Part shown: one piece after another, positions 8,430 through 15,975 of the stretch
Layout: every line of letters begins with the position of its first letter
Position numbering within the stretch: the stretch's first letter is position 1
From: CAVSKL01 sp963728475 [NCBI: Candidatus Eiseniibacteriota bacterium]
GTDB lineage: Bacteria > Eisenbacteria > RBG-16-71-46 > JABDJR01
Reading direction: 5' to 3'
DNA: 64,000 nucleotides
Assembly: GCA_963728475.1 (NCBI GenBank)
Contig: CAVSKL010000003.1
Span: forward strand, 558,001 to 622,000
Translations under genes and position numbers: made by a program
The notes under the pieces: generated by a model
What the model was told of the DNA's origin: nothing
Databases searched by the model: none
The model's input: the letters and a program-made list of their open reading frames with translations, nothing else

Positions 8430-9598
8430 ACCGCCACCCCTTTCCACGCCGGCTCCCCGGCGCGCTCACGCCCGGCCAGGTCGTCGATGATCTCGTCGAT
8501 CATGGGTCCGGTGACGTCCCCGCCCCCGAGACCCACCAGGTAGTCCTGAAGCAGGAGATCCGCGCGCTCCCGCACCGACACCGCGACCTCCTGCCAGAAG
8601 ATCCCGCCGGAACCGGGCGAGTGGTCACGGTCGAGCACCCCCACCCGCTTCGCCCCGGCCAGGGCCCGGGCCACCTCCTCCCGCGGGAACGGCCGGAACA
8701 TCTTGAGCTTCAGGAGCCCCACCTTCTCGCCCCGCGCCCGCCGGGCCCGGACCGCGTCGCGCGCGGTCGAAGCGAGGGTGTTGGTGGCCACCAGCACCGT
8801 GTCCGCGTCCTCGAGGCCGAACCCGGTGACCGCTCCGTCCGGAACGCGCCCGAACACCGTCTGGAACTCGCGCCGGGCCTCCTCCAGGACCGGGGGGACG
8901 GCCTCCATCGCCTGCTGAAGCTCCCAGCGGTGGCCCGAGGTCTGGTCGGGCCAGCTGAGCCCGCCCACGGTGGCCGGGTGGGCATGGTCGAGCTTGTGGG
9001 GAAGGTCCAGGTCCGGGAGGTAGCGGTCCACCTGCTCCTGTTCGGGCAGGTCCACCCCCGCCGAGGTATGGGAGATGATGAACCCGTCGTAGGCCACGAT
9101 CGCGGGCAGGAGCACCCGGCGGTCCTCGGCCACCCGGAAGGCGAGGAGGATGGAGTCGGCCACGTCCTGGTGCGACTCGCAGTAGAACTGGAGCCAGGCC
9201 GCGTCCCGCAGCGCCAGGCTGTCGCCCTGGTCGGCCCAGATGTTCCAGGGCGGGCCCAGGGTGCGGTTCACCGCGATCAGCACCGTCGGGAGCCGGTAGT
9301 AGCCCGCGTTGAACACGTTCTCGGTCATGTAGGCGAGTCCGTTGGACGAGCTGGCGGTGAAGGTCCGCGCTCCCTCCAGCGCCGCCCCGATGCACACCGC
9401 CATCGCGCTGTGCTCGGACTCCACCGGAATGACCGTTCCCTTGGTGAAGGGGAAGGCGCGGAGCACCTCCACCACCTCGGTCTGGGGGGTGATGGGATAG
9501 GCGCCGGCCGCGCAGCCCCGGGCGCCGCGGTTCGCCTCGCCCGCCAGCCCCAGCACGTGGCCGGCGACGTGGTTACCGGTGACGAGTTTCCTGGTCAT
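8426..9598 (-). CDS. porA: pyruvate:ferredoxin oxidoreductase alpha subunit
   Basis: The 390-residue protein has the PorA signature AYPITPQTEVVE near residue 32, which contacts the TPP pyrimidine, and the VESEHSAM segment that follows it. The C-terminal half has the KLKMFRPFP and VGVLDRDHSPGSGG motifs of the family's domain II. It begins 15 bp after the fused gamma subunit gene and overlaps porB by four bases. Substrate specificity for pyruvate rather than another 2-oxoacid is inferred from similarity to PorA motifs and is less certain than the family. Confidence 0.94.
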   Translation of the reverse strand: MTRKLVTGNHVAGHVLGLAGEANRGARGCAAGAYPITPQTEVVEVLRAFPFTKGTVIPVESEHSAMAVCIGAALEGARTFTASSSNGLAYMTENVFNAGYYRLPTVLIAVNRTLGPPWNIWADQGDSLALRDAAWLQFYCESHQDVADSILLAFRVAEDRRVLLPAIVAYDGFIISHTSAGVDLPEQEQVDRYLPDLDLPHKLDHAHPATVGGLSWPDQTSGHRWELQQAMEAVPPVLEEARREFQTVFGRVPDGAVTGFGLEDADTVLVATNTLASTARDAVRARRARGEKVGLLKLKMFRPFPREEVARALAGAKRVGVLDRDHSPGSGGIFWQEVAVSVRERADLLLQDYLVGLGGGDVTGPMIDEIIDDLAGRERAGEPAWKGVAV

Positions 9599-9613
9599 GA
9601 TTTCCCCCGATGG

Positions 9614-11836
9614 TCAGATCTGTTCCATGTAGACCACGCCGCGGGGGCACTCGAAGGCGCAGAGCCCGCACCCCTTGCAGAAGTCGTAGTCGAACGCGTA
9701 GGAATCCCTCTCCCGCAGCAGCACCCCCTCCGGGCAGTGCTCGCGGCAGATGTCGCACTCGTTGCAGGAGCCGCAGCTCAGACAGCGTTCCGCCTCGGAG
9801 ACCGCGGCGGCGTGATCCGGGGTCTCGGGGAAGCCGCGACGGACCTCCACGGACCCCTCCCCGAACCGCTTCTCCACCTCCAGCACCCGGCCCCGGTGGG
9901 GGGCGAGATGTTCGAAGCGGTCGAATTTCATCTCCGCTTCCGGGATCACGTCGGTTTCCGGGCCCGCGCCGAGGTCCTCCCCGGCCAGGGTCTGGTGGAT
10001 ATGCCGGGCCGCCCGGCGCCCGCTGGCAATGGCGGCGGCCACCGTGCCCTCGTTGGTGGAGAGGTCGCCGCCGGCGAAGACCGGTGCGCCCGCCAGCCCC
10101 AGGGTGACCTTGCCGTCGGTGATCGCGCTCCCCTCCGGGAAGATCGACAGGTCGCCGAACTGGCCCAGCGCCAGCACCACCCGGGTGCAGGTCACGTTGA
10201 ACTCGGCGCCGGGTCCGGAATCGGGGACCGGGCTCCGCCGGCCGCTCCCGTCCGGCTCTCCCAGCTTCATCCGCCGGCAGGTTACCGAAAGCCCCTCGTG
10301 GATCTTCTTGATCCGGGTCGGAGCCACCAGCTCGTGGAGCGCGATCCCCTCCTCCAGCGCCTCGTCGATCTCCTCGGCGATGGCGGGCATCTCGTTCCGG
10401 GTGCGCCGGTAGAGGATCTTTACCTCCCGCGCCCCCAGGCGGAGCGCGGTGCGGGCGGCGTCCATGGCGGTGTTGCCGCCTCCGATCACCAGCACCTTGT
10501 CCCCGTCCATGCGCACGCGTCCGCGGTGGGCGTCGTCGAGGAAGGTGATTCCCTGCAGGATCGAGTCCGGATCGTCCACGCCCAGGTTGAGCGCCCGCGA
10601 CTCCTGGAGACCGGTGGCCACGAACACCGCGTCGAACTCCCGGGTCAGCTCCAGAAGCTCCGGCCGGCCCACCCGGACTCCGGTCCGGGCCGCCACCCCG
10701 TGCTCCAGGATGAAGGCGATTTCGCGGTCGAGCACCTCCGGGGGAAGCCGGTAGGCGGGGATGCCGTTCCGCATCACCCCGCCCAGCTCGTCCATGGCCT
10801 CGATCACGGTGACGTCGTAGCCGAGGCGCCCCAGGGCGTAGGCGGCGGTGAGACCGCCGGGGCCGGAGCCCACGATCGCCACCCGCTCCGCGCGGGCCGC
10901 GCCGCGCTCCACCCGCGCCTTGCCGTGGTCCCCCACGTAGCGCTCCATCTCGCGGACGTTGACCGCGTCGTCCAGGTGGTTCCGGTGGCAGGCCTCCATG
11001 CAGGGAGCGGGGCAGACCCGGCCGCACACCGCGGGAAAGGGGGAAGTCCGGTGGATCACCGCCAGCGCCCGGTCGAAGTCCTTCTCGGCCACCGCGGCGG
11101 CGAAGCCGCGAACGTCGTTCCCGGCCAGGCAACCGTCGTTGCAGGGCGGGGTCCACTCCCGGCGGCGCGGCCTTTGGGTGGCCCAGGTCCCGGTCCGGAT
11201 CGCGGGCGCCGCCCCCACCGAGGGATCCAGGATGCTGGTGTAGTGAGCCAGCGGCGGAGCGGGCTCGGTCCCGGAGACGGGGGCCTGGGGCCGGCCTCCG
11301 GTGGCCACCGCGTCGTAGGCGCTCCGGGCGGCGGCGAGGTTCGGTCCCCCGAACCTGTAGTCGGTGATCGCAATCTCGGCCGCCTCGTACGGCAGCCCGA
11401 GGATCCGCGCGGCGGCGCCCAGGAGCGTGGTGTTGACGATGGGGGTGGCGCGGGTCCCGAGCTTGTTGCCGACGGCGATCCCGGTGGCGTCCACGGTGGC
11501 GATCCGGTAGCCGGGAAAGTCGTCCGCGAAGGTTTGGGGCGGTTCCGCGCTGTTGAGGAGGATCCACCCGCCCGGCTTCAACCCGGCGGCGATCCGCGGA
11601 CCGATGAGGCTCCGGTCGAGCACGATCACGTGGTCCGGCCGGTAGATCTGGTTCCGGTTGGTGATCTCGGTGTCGTCCACGCGCACGAAGGCGTTCAAGG
11701 GCGCGCCCGAACGCTCGGCGGCGTAGACCCCGAACGCCTGGACGAACTTGCCGCGGAGAAAGTAGGCGTTGGCGATGAGCTTGGCCAACGTGACCCCTCC
11801 CTGGCCGCCGCGCCCGAAGATGACGATCTCCATCAT
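9614..11836 (-). CDS. fusion of PorG-type gamma subunit, GltD-like NAD(P)H:flavin oxidoreductase and 2x[4Fe-4S] ferredoxin
   Basis: The 740-residue polypeptide joins three modules. Residues 1 to about 175 are a PorG domain (IFGRGGQGGVTLAKL, ERSGAPLNAFVRV). Residues about 205-640 are a glutamate-synthase-small-subunit type flavoprotein, with N-terminal cysteines (CNDGCLAGN, CGRVCPAPCMEAC), an FAD fold (VAIVGSGPGG from V319) and an NAD(P) fold (VLVIGGGNTA from V448). Residues about 685-740 are a PorD-like ferredoxin (CLSCGSCNECDIC and CKGCGLCAFECP). It supplies the gamma and delta subunits missing as separate genes. The flavoprotein suggests direct coupling of pyruvate chemistry to NAD(P)H. ATG 11833 is an equally possible start. 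Confidence 0.9.
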   Translation of the reverse strand: MMEIVIFGRGGQGGVTLAKLIANAYFLRGKFVQAFGVYAAERSGAPLNAFVRVDDTEITNRNQIYRPDHVIVLDRSLIGPRIAAGLKPGGWILLNSAEPPQTFADDFPGYRIATVDATGIAVGNKLGTRATPIVNTTLLGAAARILGLPYEAAEIAITDYRFGGPNLAAARSAYDAVATGGRPQAPVSGTEPAPPLAHYTSILDPSVGAAPAIRTGTWATQRPRRREWTPPCNDGCLAGNDVRGFAAAVAEKDFDRALAVIHRTSPFPAVCGRVCPAPCMEACHRNHLDDAVNVREMERYVGDHGKARVERGAARAERVAIVGSGPGGLTAAYALGRLGYDVTVIEAMDELGGVMRNGIPAYRLPPEVLDREIAFILEHGVAARTGVRVGRPELLELTREFDAVFVATGLQESRALNLGVDDPDSILQGITFLDDAHRGRVRMDGDKVLVIGGGNTAMDAARTALRLGAREVKILYRRTRNEMPAIAEEIDEALEEGIALHELVAPTRIKKIHEGLSVTCRRMKLGEPDGSGRRSPVPDSGPGAEFNVTCTRVVLALGQFGDLSIFPEGSAITDGKVTLGLAGAPVFAGGDLSTNEGTVAAAIASGRRAARHIHQTLAGEDLGAGPETDVIPEAEMKFDRFEHLAPHRGRVLEVEKRFGEGSVEVRRGFPETPDHAAAVSEAERCLSCGSCNECDICREHCPEGVLLRERDSYAFDYDFCKGCGLCAFECPRGVVYMEQI

Positions 11837-12401
11837 GAGCTACCCCGCTTTCTGGCGCCCGCCCGTTCCCGTCCACGGATCCGGGGAAGCCGGCCGCCGC
11901 TCGACACGTCCACGATTCGCCGCGACCGGGTCGCGACACTCGCCGCGGATCCCGAGGCGCGGGATCGCATCCGGCCTGGGGGTCTGCCGGGCCGGAGCCG
12001 GTTGTCGTCGCGCGGGGACCAAGGGGGGGAGGAGGCGAACCGGGGAGGAACAGGTCCGGCCGAGACGGCTGACAAATCCCGCGCGACGCCGGCCAGCTGC
12101 ATGCAAATCCTCCCTGGGGTCGTCCCAGGCCACTATATGGGCAGGGAACGGCGCGGGTCGGGGGTGATTAGGCAGTTACAAATAATGAAGAGCGGCCCGG
12201 TCCCGAATCGCCGCCGGGAAAGGCGCGGCGTCCTTCGGGGCCGGGCCCGCCCATCGGGGCCGGGCGCAAGTGGCGGCGGTGCCGGGAGTTGAGCTTCAAG
12301 TCCGCGGGGGGGAGAGGTGGGTGGGGAGGCGGGTTTCCCCCGCCGTCCCCCCCGTCAACGTCCTGGATGCGCGGCGGTGCCGGACCCGTCTCCGGGAACG
12401 G
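11837..12401. other. non-coding leader/promoter region upstream of the por operon
   Basis: This 565-bp stretch lies between the methyltransferase stop and the por operon. On the minus strand it holds a TATAGT box (12132-12137). An AGGGAGG ribosome site then precedes ATG 12102, which opens an 89-codon Arg-rich frame ending in a TGA that overlaps the fusion gene's ATG. An AT-richer patch lies at 12160-12190. The frame's codon use is less GC3-rich than in real genes here, so I do not call it a protein. Confidence 0.5.
12132..12137 (-). promoter_or_regulatory. candidate -10 element for the por operon
   Basis: The minus strand reads TATAGT here, the best -10 match in the region upstream of the por operon. 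No convincing -35 lies 16-18 bp upstream. Transcription from here would give a leader of about 290 bases before the fusion gene. Confidence 0.35.
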
Positions 12402-13301
12402 TCAGACGATCCCGACCACGTAGCCCACCCAGCCCTCCTGGTTCTCGAAGAAGGTCCGGCGGCGGAACACGCCGTCGGCTTCGTCTTCCTCGTCGTCCCA
12501 GCCCTCCAGGTAGACCTCGGCCGACCGGAACCCTGCTTCGAGCATGATCTCCTGGAGCTCGGGAAGCGTCCACAACCGCCAGTCGTAGGTGAAGGCGCGC
12601 TTGATCTTGGTGCCGTCGGAGAACTTGAAGTGGATGTGGCAGAGGATGTCGTGGTTCACGATGTTGAACTCGGCCTGGTCCCATACGTAGGTGAAACGGG
12701 GGAGCCGGGTCCCGTCCGGCGCCTCGCCCCCCACGATGGGGCGGTCTTCCTCCTCGGCGTCCATGGCGCTGGTGCCCCCGAAGGCGTCGACCACGAACAG
12801 GCCATCGCCGGTGAGCGACTCGCGCACGCTGCGGAAGTAGCGGCCCAGGGCCTCGCGAGTCTTGAACACCTGGTAGGAGAAGTTGAGCGCGGCCACCAGC
12901 TCCACCTTGGGCTCGCGCACGTCGAGCACGTTCTCGCAGAGGAGGGTGAGGCGCTCGGCCTCCGGCCCCAGGCGGGAGACGTGGTGCTCGATCCCCCAGT
13001 CCAGGGTGGGGCGGTGGAGATCCACCCCCCAGGCGCGGTTCTCGCGGTTCCGCCGCAGGAATTCACAGGCCAGGGCCGCGGTTCCGCAGAAGTCCTCGCG
13101 CAGGAGGCGATAGGGACGCTTGCGTTTCTTCTTGAACACGCGGTGAAAGAAGTCGAGGTCCGCCTCCACGCATTGCACCGAGGCCTCGTAGAGGATGTGT
13201 TTGTCCGCGGTGGCGGCGGTGAGGCGCGCCCGCGTCCTTCTCTTCTTCCTGCCGGGGGTGGCGGACTCGTTCTGGCGGCCGGAGGCGTGCTTCTTGCCCA
13301 T
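12402..13301 (-). CDS. class I SAM-dependent methyltransferase
   Basis: The 299-residue protein has a basic N-terminal tail (to about residue 25) and then a Rossmann methyltransferase: motif I is seen as LREDFCGTAALACEF, followed by the acidic strand end WGVDLHRPTLDWG. Later come VELVAALNFSYQVF and GDGLFVVDAFGG (motif IV region). The C-terminus is acidic then aromatic (EGWDDEEDEADG). I chose ATG 13301 because AAAGGA lies just upstream; the longer frame adds 37 Arg/Pro-rich residues. The substrate is unknown, and nothing nearby suggests one. Confidence 0.82.
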   Translation of the reverse strand: MGKKHASGRQNESATPGRKKRRTRARLTAATADKHILYEASVQCVEADLDFFHRVFKKKRKRPYRLLREDFCGTAALACEFLRRNRENRAWGVDLHRPTLDWGIEHHVSRLGPEAERLTLLCENVLDVREPKVELVAALNFSYQVFKTREALGRYFRSVRESLTGDGLFVVDAFGGTSAMDAEEEDRPIVGGEAPDGTRLPRFTYVWDQAEFNIVNHDILCHIHFKFSDGTKIKRAFTYDWRLWTLPELQEIMLEAGFRSAEVYLEGWDDEEDEADGVFRRRTFFENQEGWVGYVVGIV

Positions 13302-13561
13302 CGTTTCCTTTTCATGATCTCGGGTGGCGGCGGCCGGGCCGCGGCGAGATCGGCGGCCGCGGCGAGGATCGGCCGGGGAGTTTAACGGGGCCGGGCCCCG
13401 GGGGAAACCCAAGGAAGTCCGGCGGCCGGCGGCGGGTAGAAGGTTCCGGGCGCCGAAGGTCCCGGCGCTTCTGCCAAACTTCTGCCATGGCCGGGGAGTA
13501 GGCTGATGCCGCCGCCCCCTCGGGGCAGTCGCGCCGCGCGCGAGGAGGATTCACCGCCGCC

Positions 13562-14467
13562 ATGTACGTATCGAGCCGGCCCCGGTGGGCCGTTTCCGCC
13601 GCCTGCCTGGTTCTCGTGATCTCCGGTTGTGGGGGGGAGACCCTCCGGTCGGAGCCGCCGCCCGCCGGGATCAGGATCGACGGGGACCCTTCCGAGTGGG
13701 CGGGGAGGATGGTCTCCGAGAAGAAGCCCGAGGGGAGCCTGGGGGTGGCCAACGACGGCCGCTATCTCTACCTCTGCCTCGCCTCCACCGATCCCACCGT
13801 CCCCCGCCGGATCCTCGGATCGGGGCTCACGGTGTGGTTCGACCCCAAGGGGGGCGGCGACCACGTGTTGGGGATCCGCTACCCGGTGGGGCTGGCCGGG
13901 GAGCGAGGCGGCCCGCCGCCCGGGGACGCCGCGGGGGACGCGCCCGAAGGGTTCGGGGGCTACGGCGGCTCGCCCGCCGACTCCGGGGACACCCACCGCG
14001 AGCGCGTCCGCCGGCGGATGGAGGACATGATGGAGGCCCTGGAGGTGGTGACCGCCGACGGGCCGCTCCGCCAGACCGTGGAGGGTGCCGCCGCCGAGGG
14101 CATCCTGGCCCGCGCCGGATGGATCGACTCCACCTTCGTGTACGAGCTCCGGGTTCCCCTGGCCCGGTCCGGCGCCATCCCCTTCGCGGTGGGGGCGGAG
14201 CCGGGGACGACGATCGGGCTGGGGCTCGAGACCGCCGCGCCCCGGCATCCGCGGTTCGGAGGCATGCGCCCCGGGGGCGGGGAAGGAGACGAGGGACCGG
14301 AGGGCGGTGCCGGCGGGTTCGGCGGTGGGCGCCGCGGAGGTTTCGGGGGAGGGCGCCGGGGCGGCGCCGGCGGACCCGGCCGGTTCGGGCGGGGCCCGGC
14401 GGAGCCGATCAAGCTCTGGCTCAAGGTGGCGCTGGCGCCCGGCGACACCAGCGCGGTCCCGCGCTAG
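13562..14467 (+). CDS. lipoprotein with CBM9-like/DOMON-type sensor domain and Gly-Arg-rich tail
   Basis: The 301-residue protein has a signal peptide ending in a lipobox, LVISGC, so it is predicted to be lipid-anchored at about residue 23. Residues 38-115 look like a CBM9-type sandwich (IDGDPSEWAGRM, ANDGRYLYLCLAS, GLTVWFDPKGGG). A low-complexity Gly/Arg tail (FGGGRRGGFGGGRRGG) runs from about 245 to 280, before a last strand. Its stop codon overlaps that of the convergent permease gene within a CTAG. The function is unknown; carbohydrate binding is only a fold-level suggestion. Confidence 0.75.
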   Translation: MYVSSRPRWAVSAACLVLVISGCGGETLRSEPPPAGIRIDGDPSEWAGRMVSEKKPEGSLGVANDGRYLYLCLASTDPTVPRRILGSGLTVWFDPKGGGDHVLGIRYPVGLAGERGGPPPGDAAGDAPEGFGGYGGSPADSGDTHRERVRRRMEDMMEALEVVTADGPLRQTVEGAAAEGILARAGWIDSTFVYELRVPLARSGAIPFAVGAEPGTTIGLGLETAAPRHPRFGGMRPGGGEGDEGPEGGAGGFGGGRRGGFGGGRRGGAGGPGRFGRGPAEPIKLWLKVALAPGDTSAVPR

Positions 14468-15837
14468 CGGGCGGCCGGGAGGCGCCGCCCCCGCTCCCAC
14501 AGGAAGTAAACCGGGACCGCCGCCGCCAGGATGCCGAGCCCGATGAGGGAATCGACCGTGCTCTCGCGGATGAGCTGGACGAGGAGACCGGCCGCCACCA
14601 CCAGATAGATCAGCGGAGGGAGCGGGTAGAACGGCACCCGGAAGGGGCGGGGGTGGTCCGGCCGGCGCACCCGGTGGAGGATCACCGAGCCGATGATGAA
14701 CACGAACCAGAGGGTGGCCACGAACACGAAGTAGCGGATGATGCTCTCGAAGGTGCCGACCAGCGCGTAGATCGCGGAGATGATGCCCACCGCGGCCAGC
14801 GCGGCGGCGGGGGTGCCCCGCCGCGGGTGGACCCGGCCCACCACCGACAGGAACAGCCCGTCCCGGGCGATGGCGTAGAACACCCGGGAGGCGGCGATGA
14901 TCATGGCCATCACACTTCCCAGGGTGGAGACCAGAACCAGCGCGGTGACGAACGCGGTCCCCCCCCGCCCGAAGACCCGCGCCGCCACGTCCACCGCCAC
15001 CGCGTCCGAGCGCCGCACTCCCTCCACCCCCAGCACGTAGACGTAGGCCAGGTTGGTGAGAAGATAGATCGCCGTGACCCCCAGGGTTCCGATGAGGAGC
15101 GCCCGCGCCACGTCGCGCTTCCGGTCCCGGGTCTCCCCGGCCAGGGTGGGGCCGTCGGCCCAGCCCTCGTAGGTCCAGATGACCGCGGTGAGCGCCAGCG
15201 CCGCGCCTCCCGCCGACCACCCTCCCGGCGGCGCCTGCCAGAGCGGGGCCAGGTTGGCGGCGGCGCCCCGCCGGGCCAGGAGCGCCACCCCGAACACCGC
15301 GATGAGCGCCAGCACCTTGCTCGCGGTGAAGAGCTTGAGCGTCCATGCCCCCAGCCGCACCCCCAGGACGTTGAGCCCGGCCAGGACCAGGCAGAGCGCG
15401 GCGGCGACCACGGGCCGGGCGGGCTCCGGAACCGGGACCACCCGCGCCAGGTACGCGGTGAACACCACCGCCACCGCCGCGATCGACGCCGGGTAGGTGA
15501 CCAGGAGCTCGCTCCACCCGAACACGAAGGCGGGCAGCCGCCCGTAGCCCTCGCGGAGGAAGACGTAGGCGCCCCCGGTCTTCGGGAACATGGACGAGAG
15601 CTCCGCGTAGCAGAGCGCACCGCAGAGGGCGAGGAGCCCGCCCAGGGCCCAGATCGCCAGCATCGGCCCGGTGGAGGGAAGGGCTCCGGCCACCAGCGGC
15701 GGTGTCGCGAAGATCCCCGAGCCGATGATCACCCCCACGATCAACGCGGCCGCGTCCCAGGTCCCCAGCACGCGCCGAAGCTCGCGCTGGGGCGGGTGGG
15801 CGCCGCCGGCCGGCCCGGTTCGGATGTGGGCGCTCAT
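14464..15837 (-). CDS. APC-superfamily amino-acid permease
   Basis: The 457-residue protein has about twelve transmembrane segments. The family signature lies in the first helix, IVGVIIGSGIFATPP (about residues 33-47), and the SSMFPKTGGAYVFLREGYG segment follows the third. EGWADGPTLAGETRDRKRDVARAL is the conserved region after helix 6 that carries the substrate/proton site. It would import an amino acid with protons or act as an exchanger. The start at ATG 15837 keeps the usual short N-terminus; an upstream in-frame ATG at 15888 adds 17 residues. Confidence 0.9.
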   Translation of the reverse strand: MSAHIRTGPAGGAHPPQRELRRVLGTWDAAALIVGVIIGSGIFATPPLVAGALPSTGPMLAIWALGGLLALCGALCYAELSSMFPKTGGAYVFLREGYGRLPAFVFGWSELLVTYPASIAAVAVVFTAYLARVVPVPEPARPVVAAALCLVLAGLNVLGVRLGAWTLKLFTASKVLALIAVFGVALLARRGAAANLAPLWQAPPGGWSAGGAALALTAVIWTYEGWADGPTLAGETRDRKRDVARALLIGTLGVTAIYLLTNLAYVYVLGVEGVRRSDAVAVDVAARVFGRGGTAFVTALVLVSTLGSVMAMIIAASRVFYAIARDGLFLSVVGRVHPRRGTPAAALAAVGIISAIYALVGTFESIIRYFVFVATLWFVFIIGSVILHRVRRPDHPRPFRVPFYPLPPLIYLVVAAGLLVQLIRESTVDSLIGLGILAAAVPVYFLWERGRRLPAAR

Positions 15838-15975
15838 GGGCGCGGATGGTAGCAGAGGGCGCGATTTCCCGGCGCCGGTGCCGCCCACGCCGAGGCCCCG
15901 CCGGTGGGCGCCGGCGGGGCCTCGGAGGGTTGCGGTGCGATGGGTCGCGGCGCCGCCGCCGCTACCCGGAGGACT

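Noticed and set aside
11833-12102. An 89-codon frame upstream of por called as a protein
   Set aside because: The ribosome site and ATGA overlap are good, but the Arg/Ser/Pro-rich sequence and codons such as AGA, TCA and CCA are unlike the neighbours, so it is kept only as a possible leader.
8621-12292. A 1223-codon open frame on the plus strand opposite the por operon
   Set aside because: It is antisense to three clearly recognisable genes, is low-complexity (Gly/His/Val/Arg-rich) and arises because high GC3 leaves the complementary frame free of stops.
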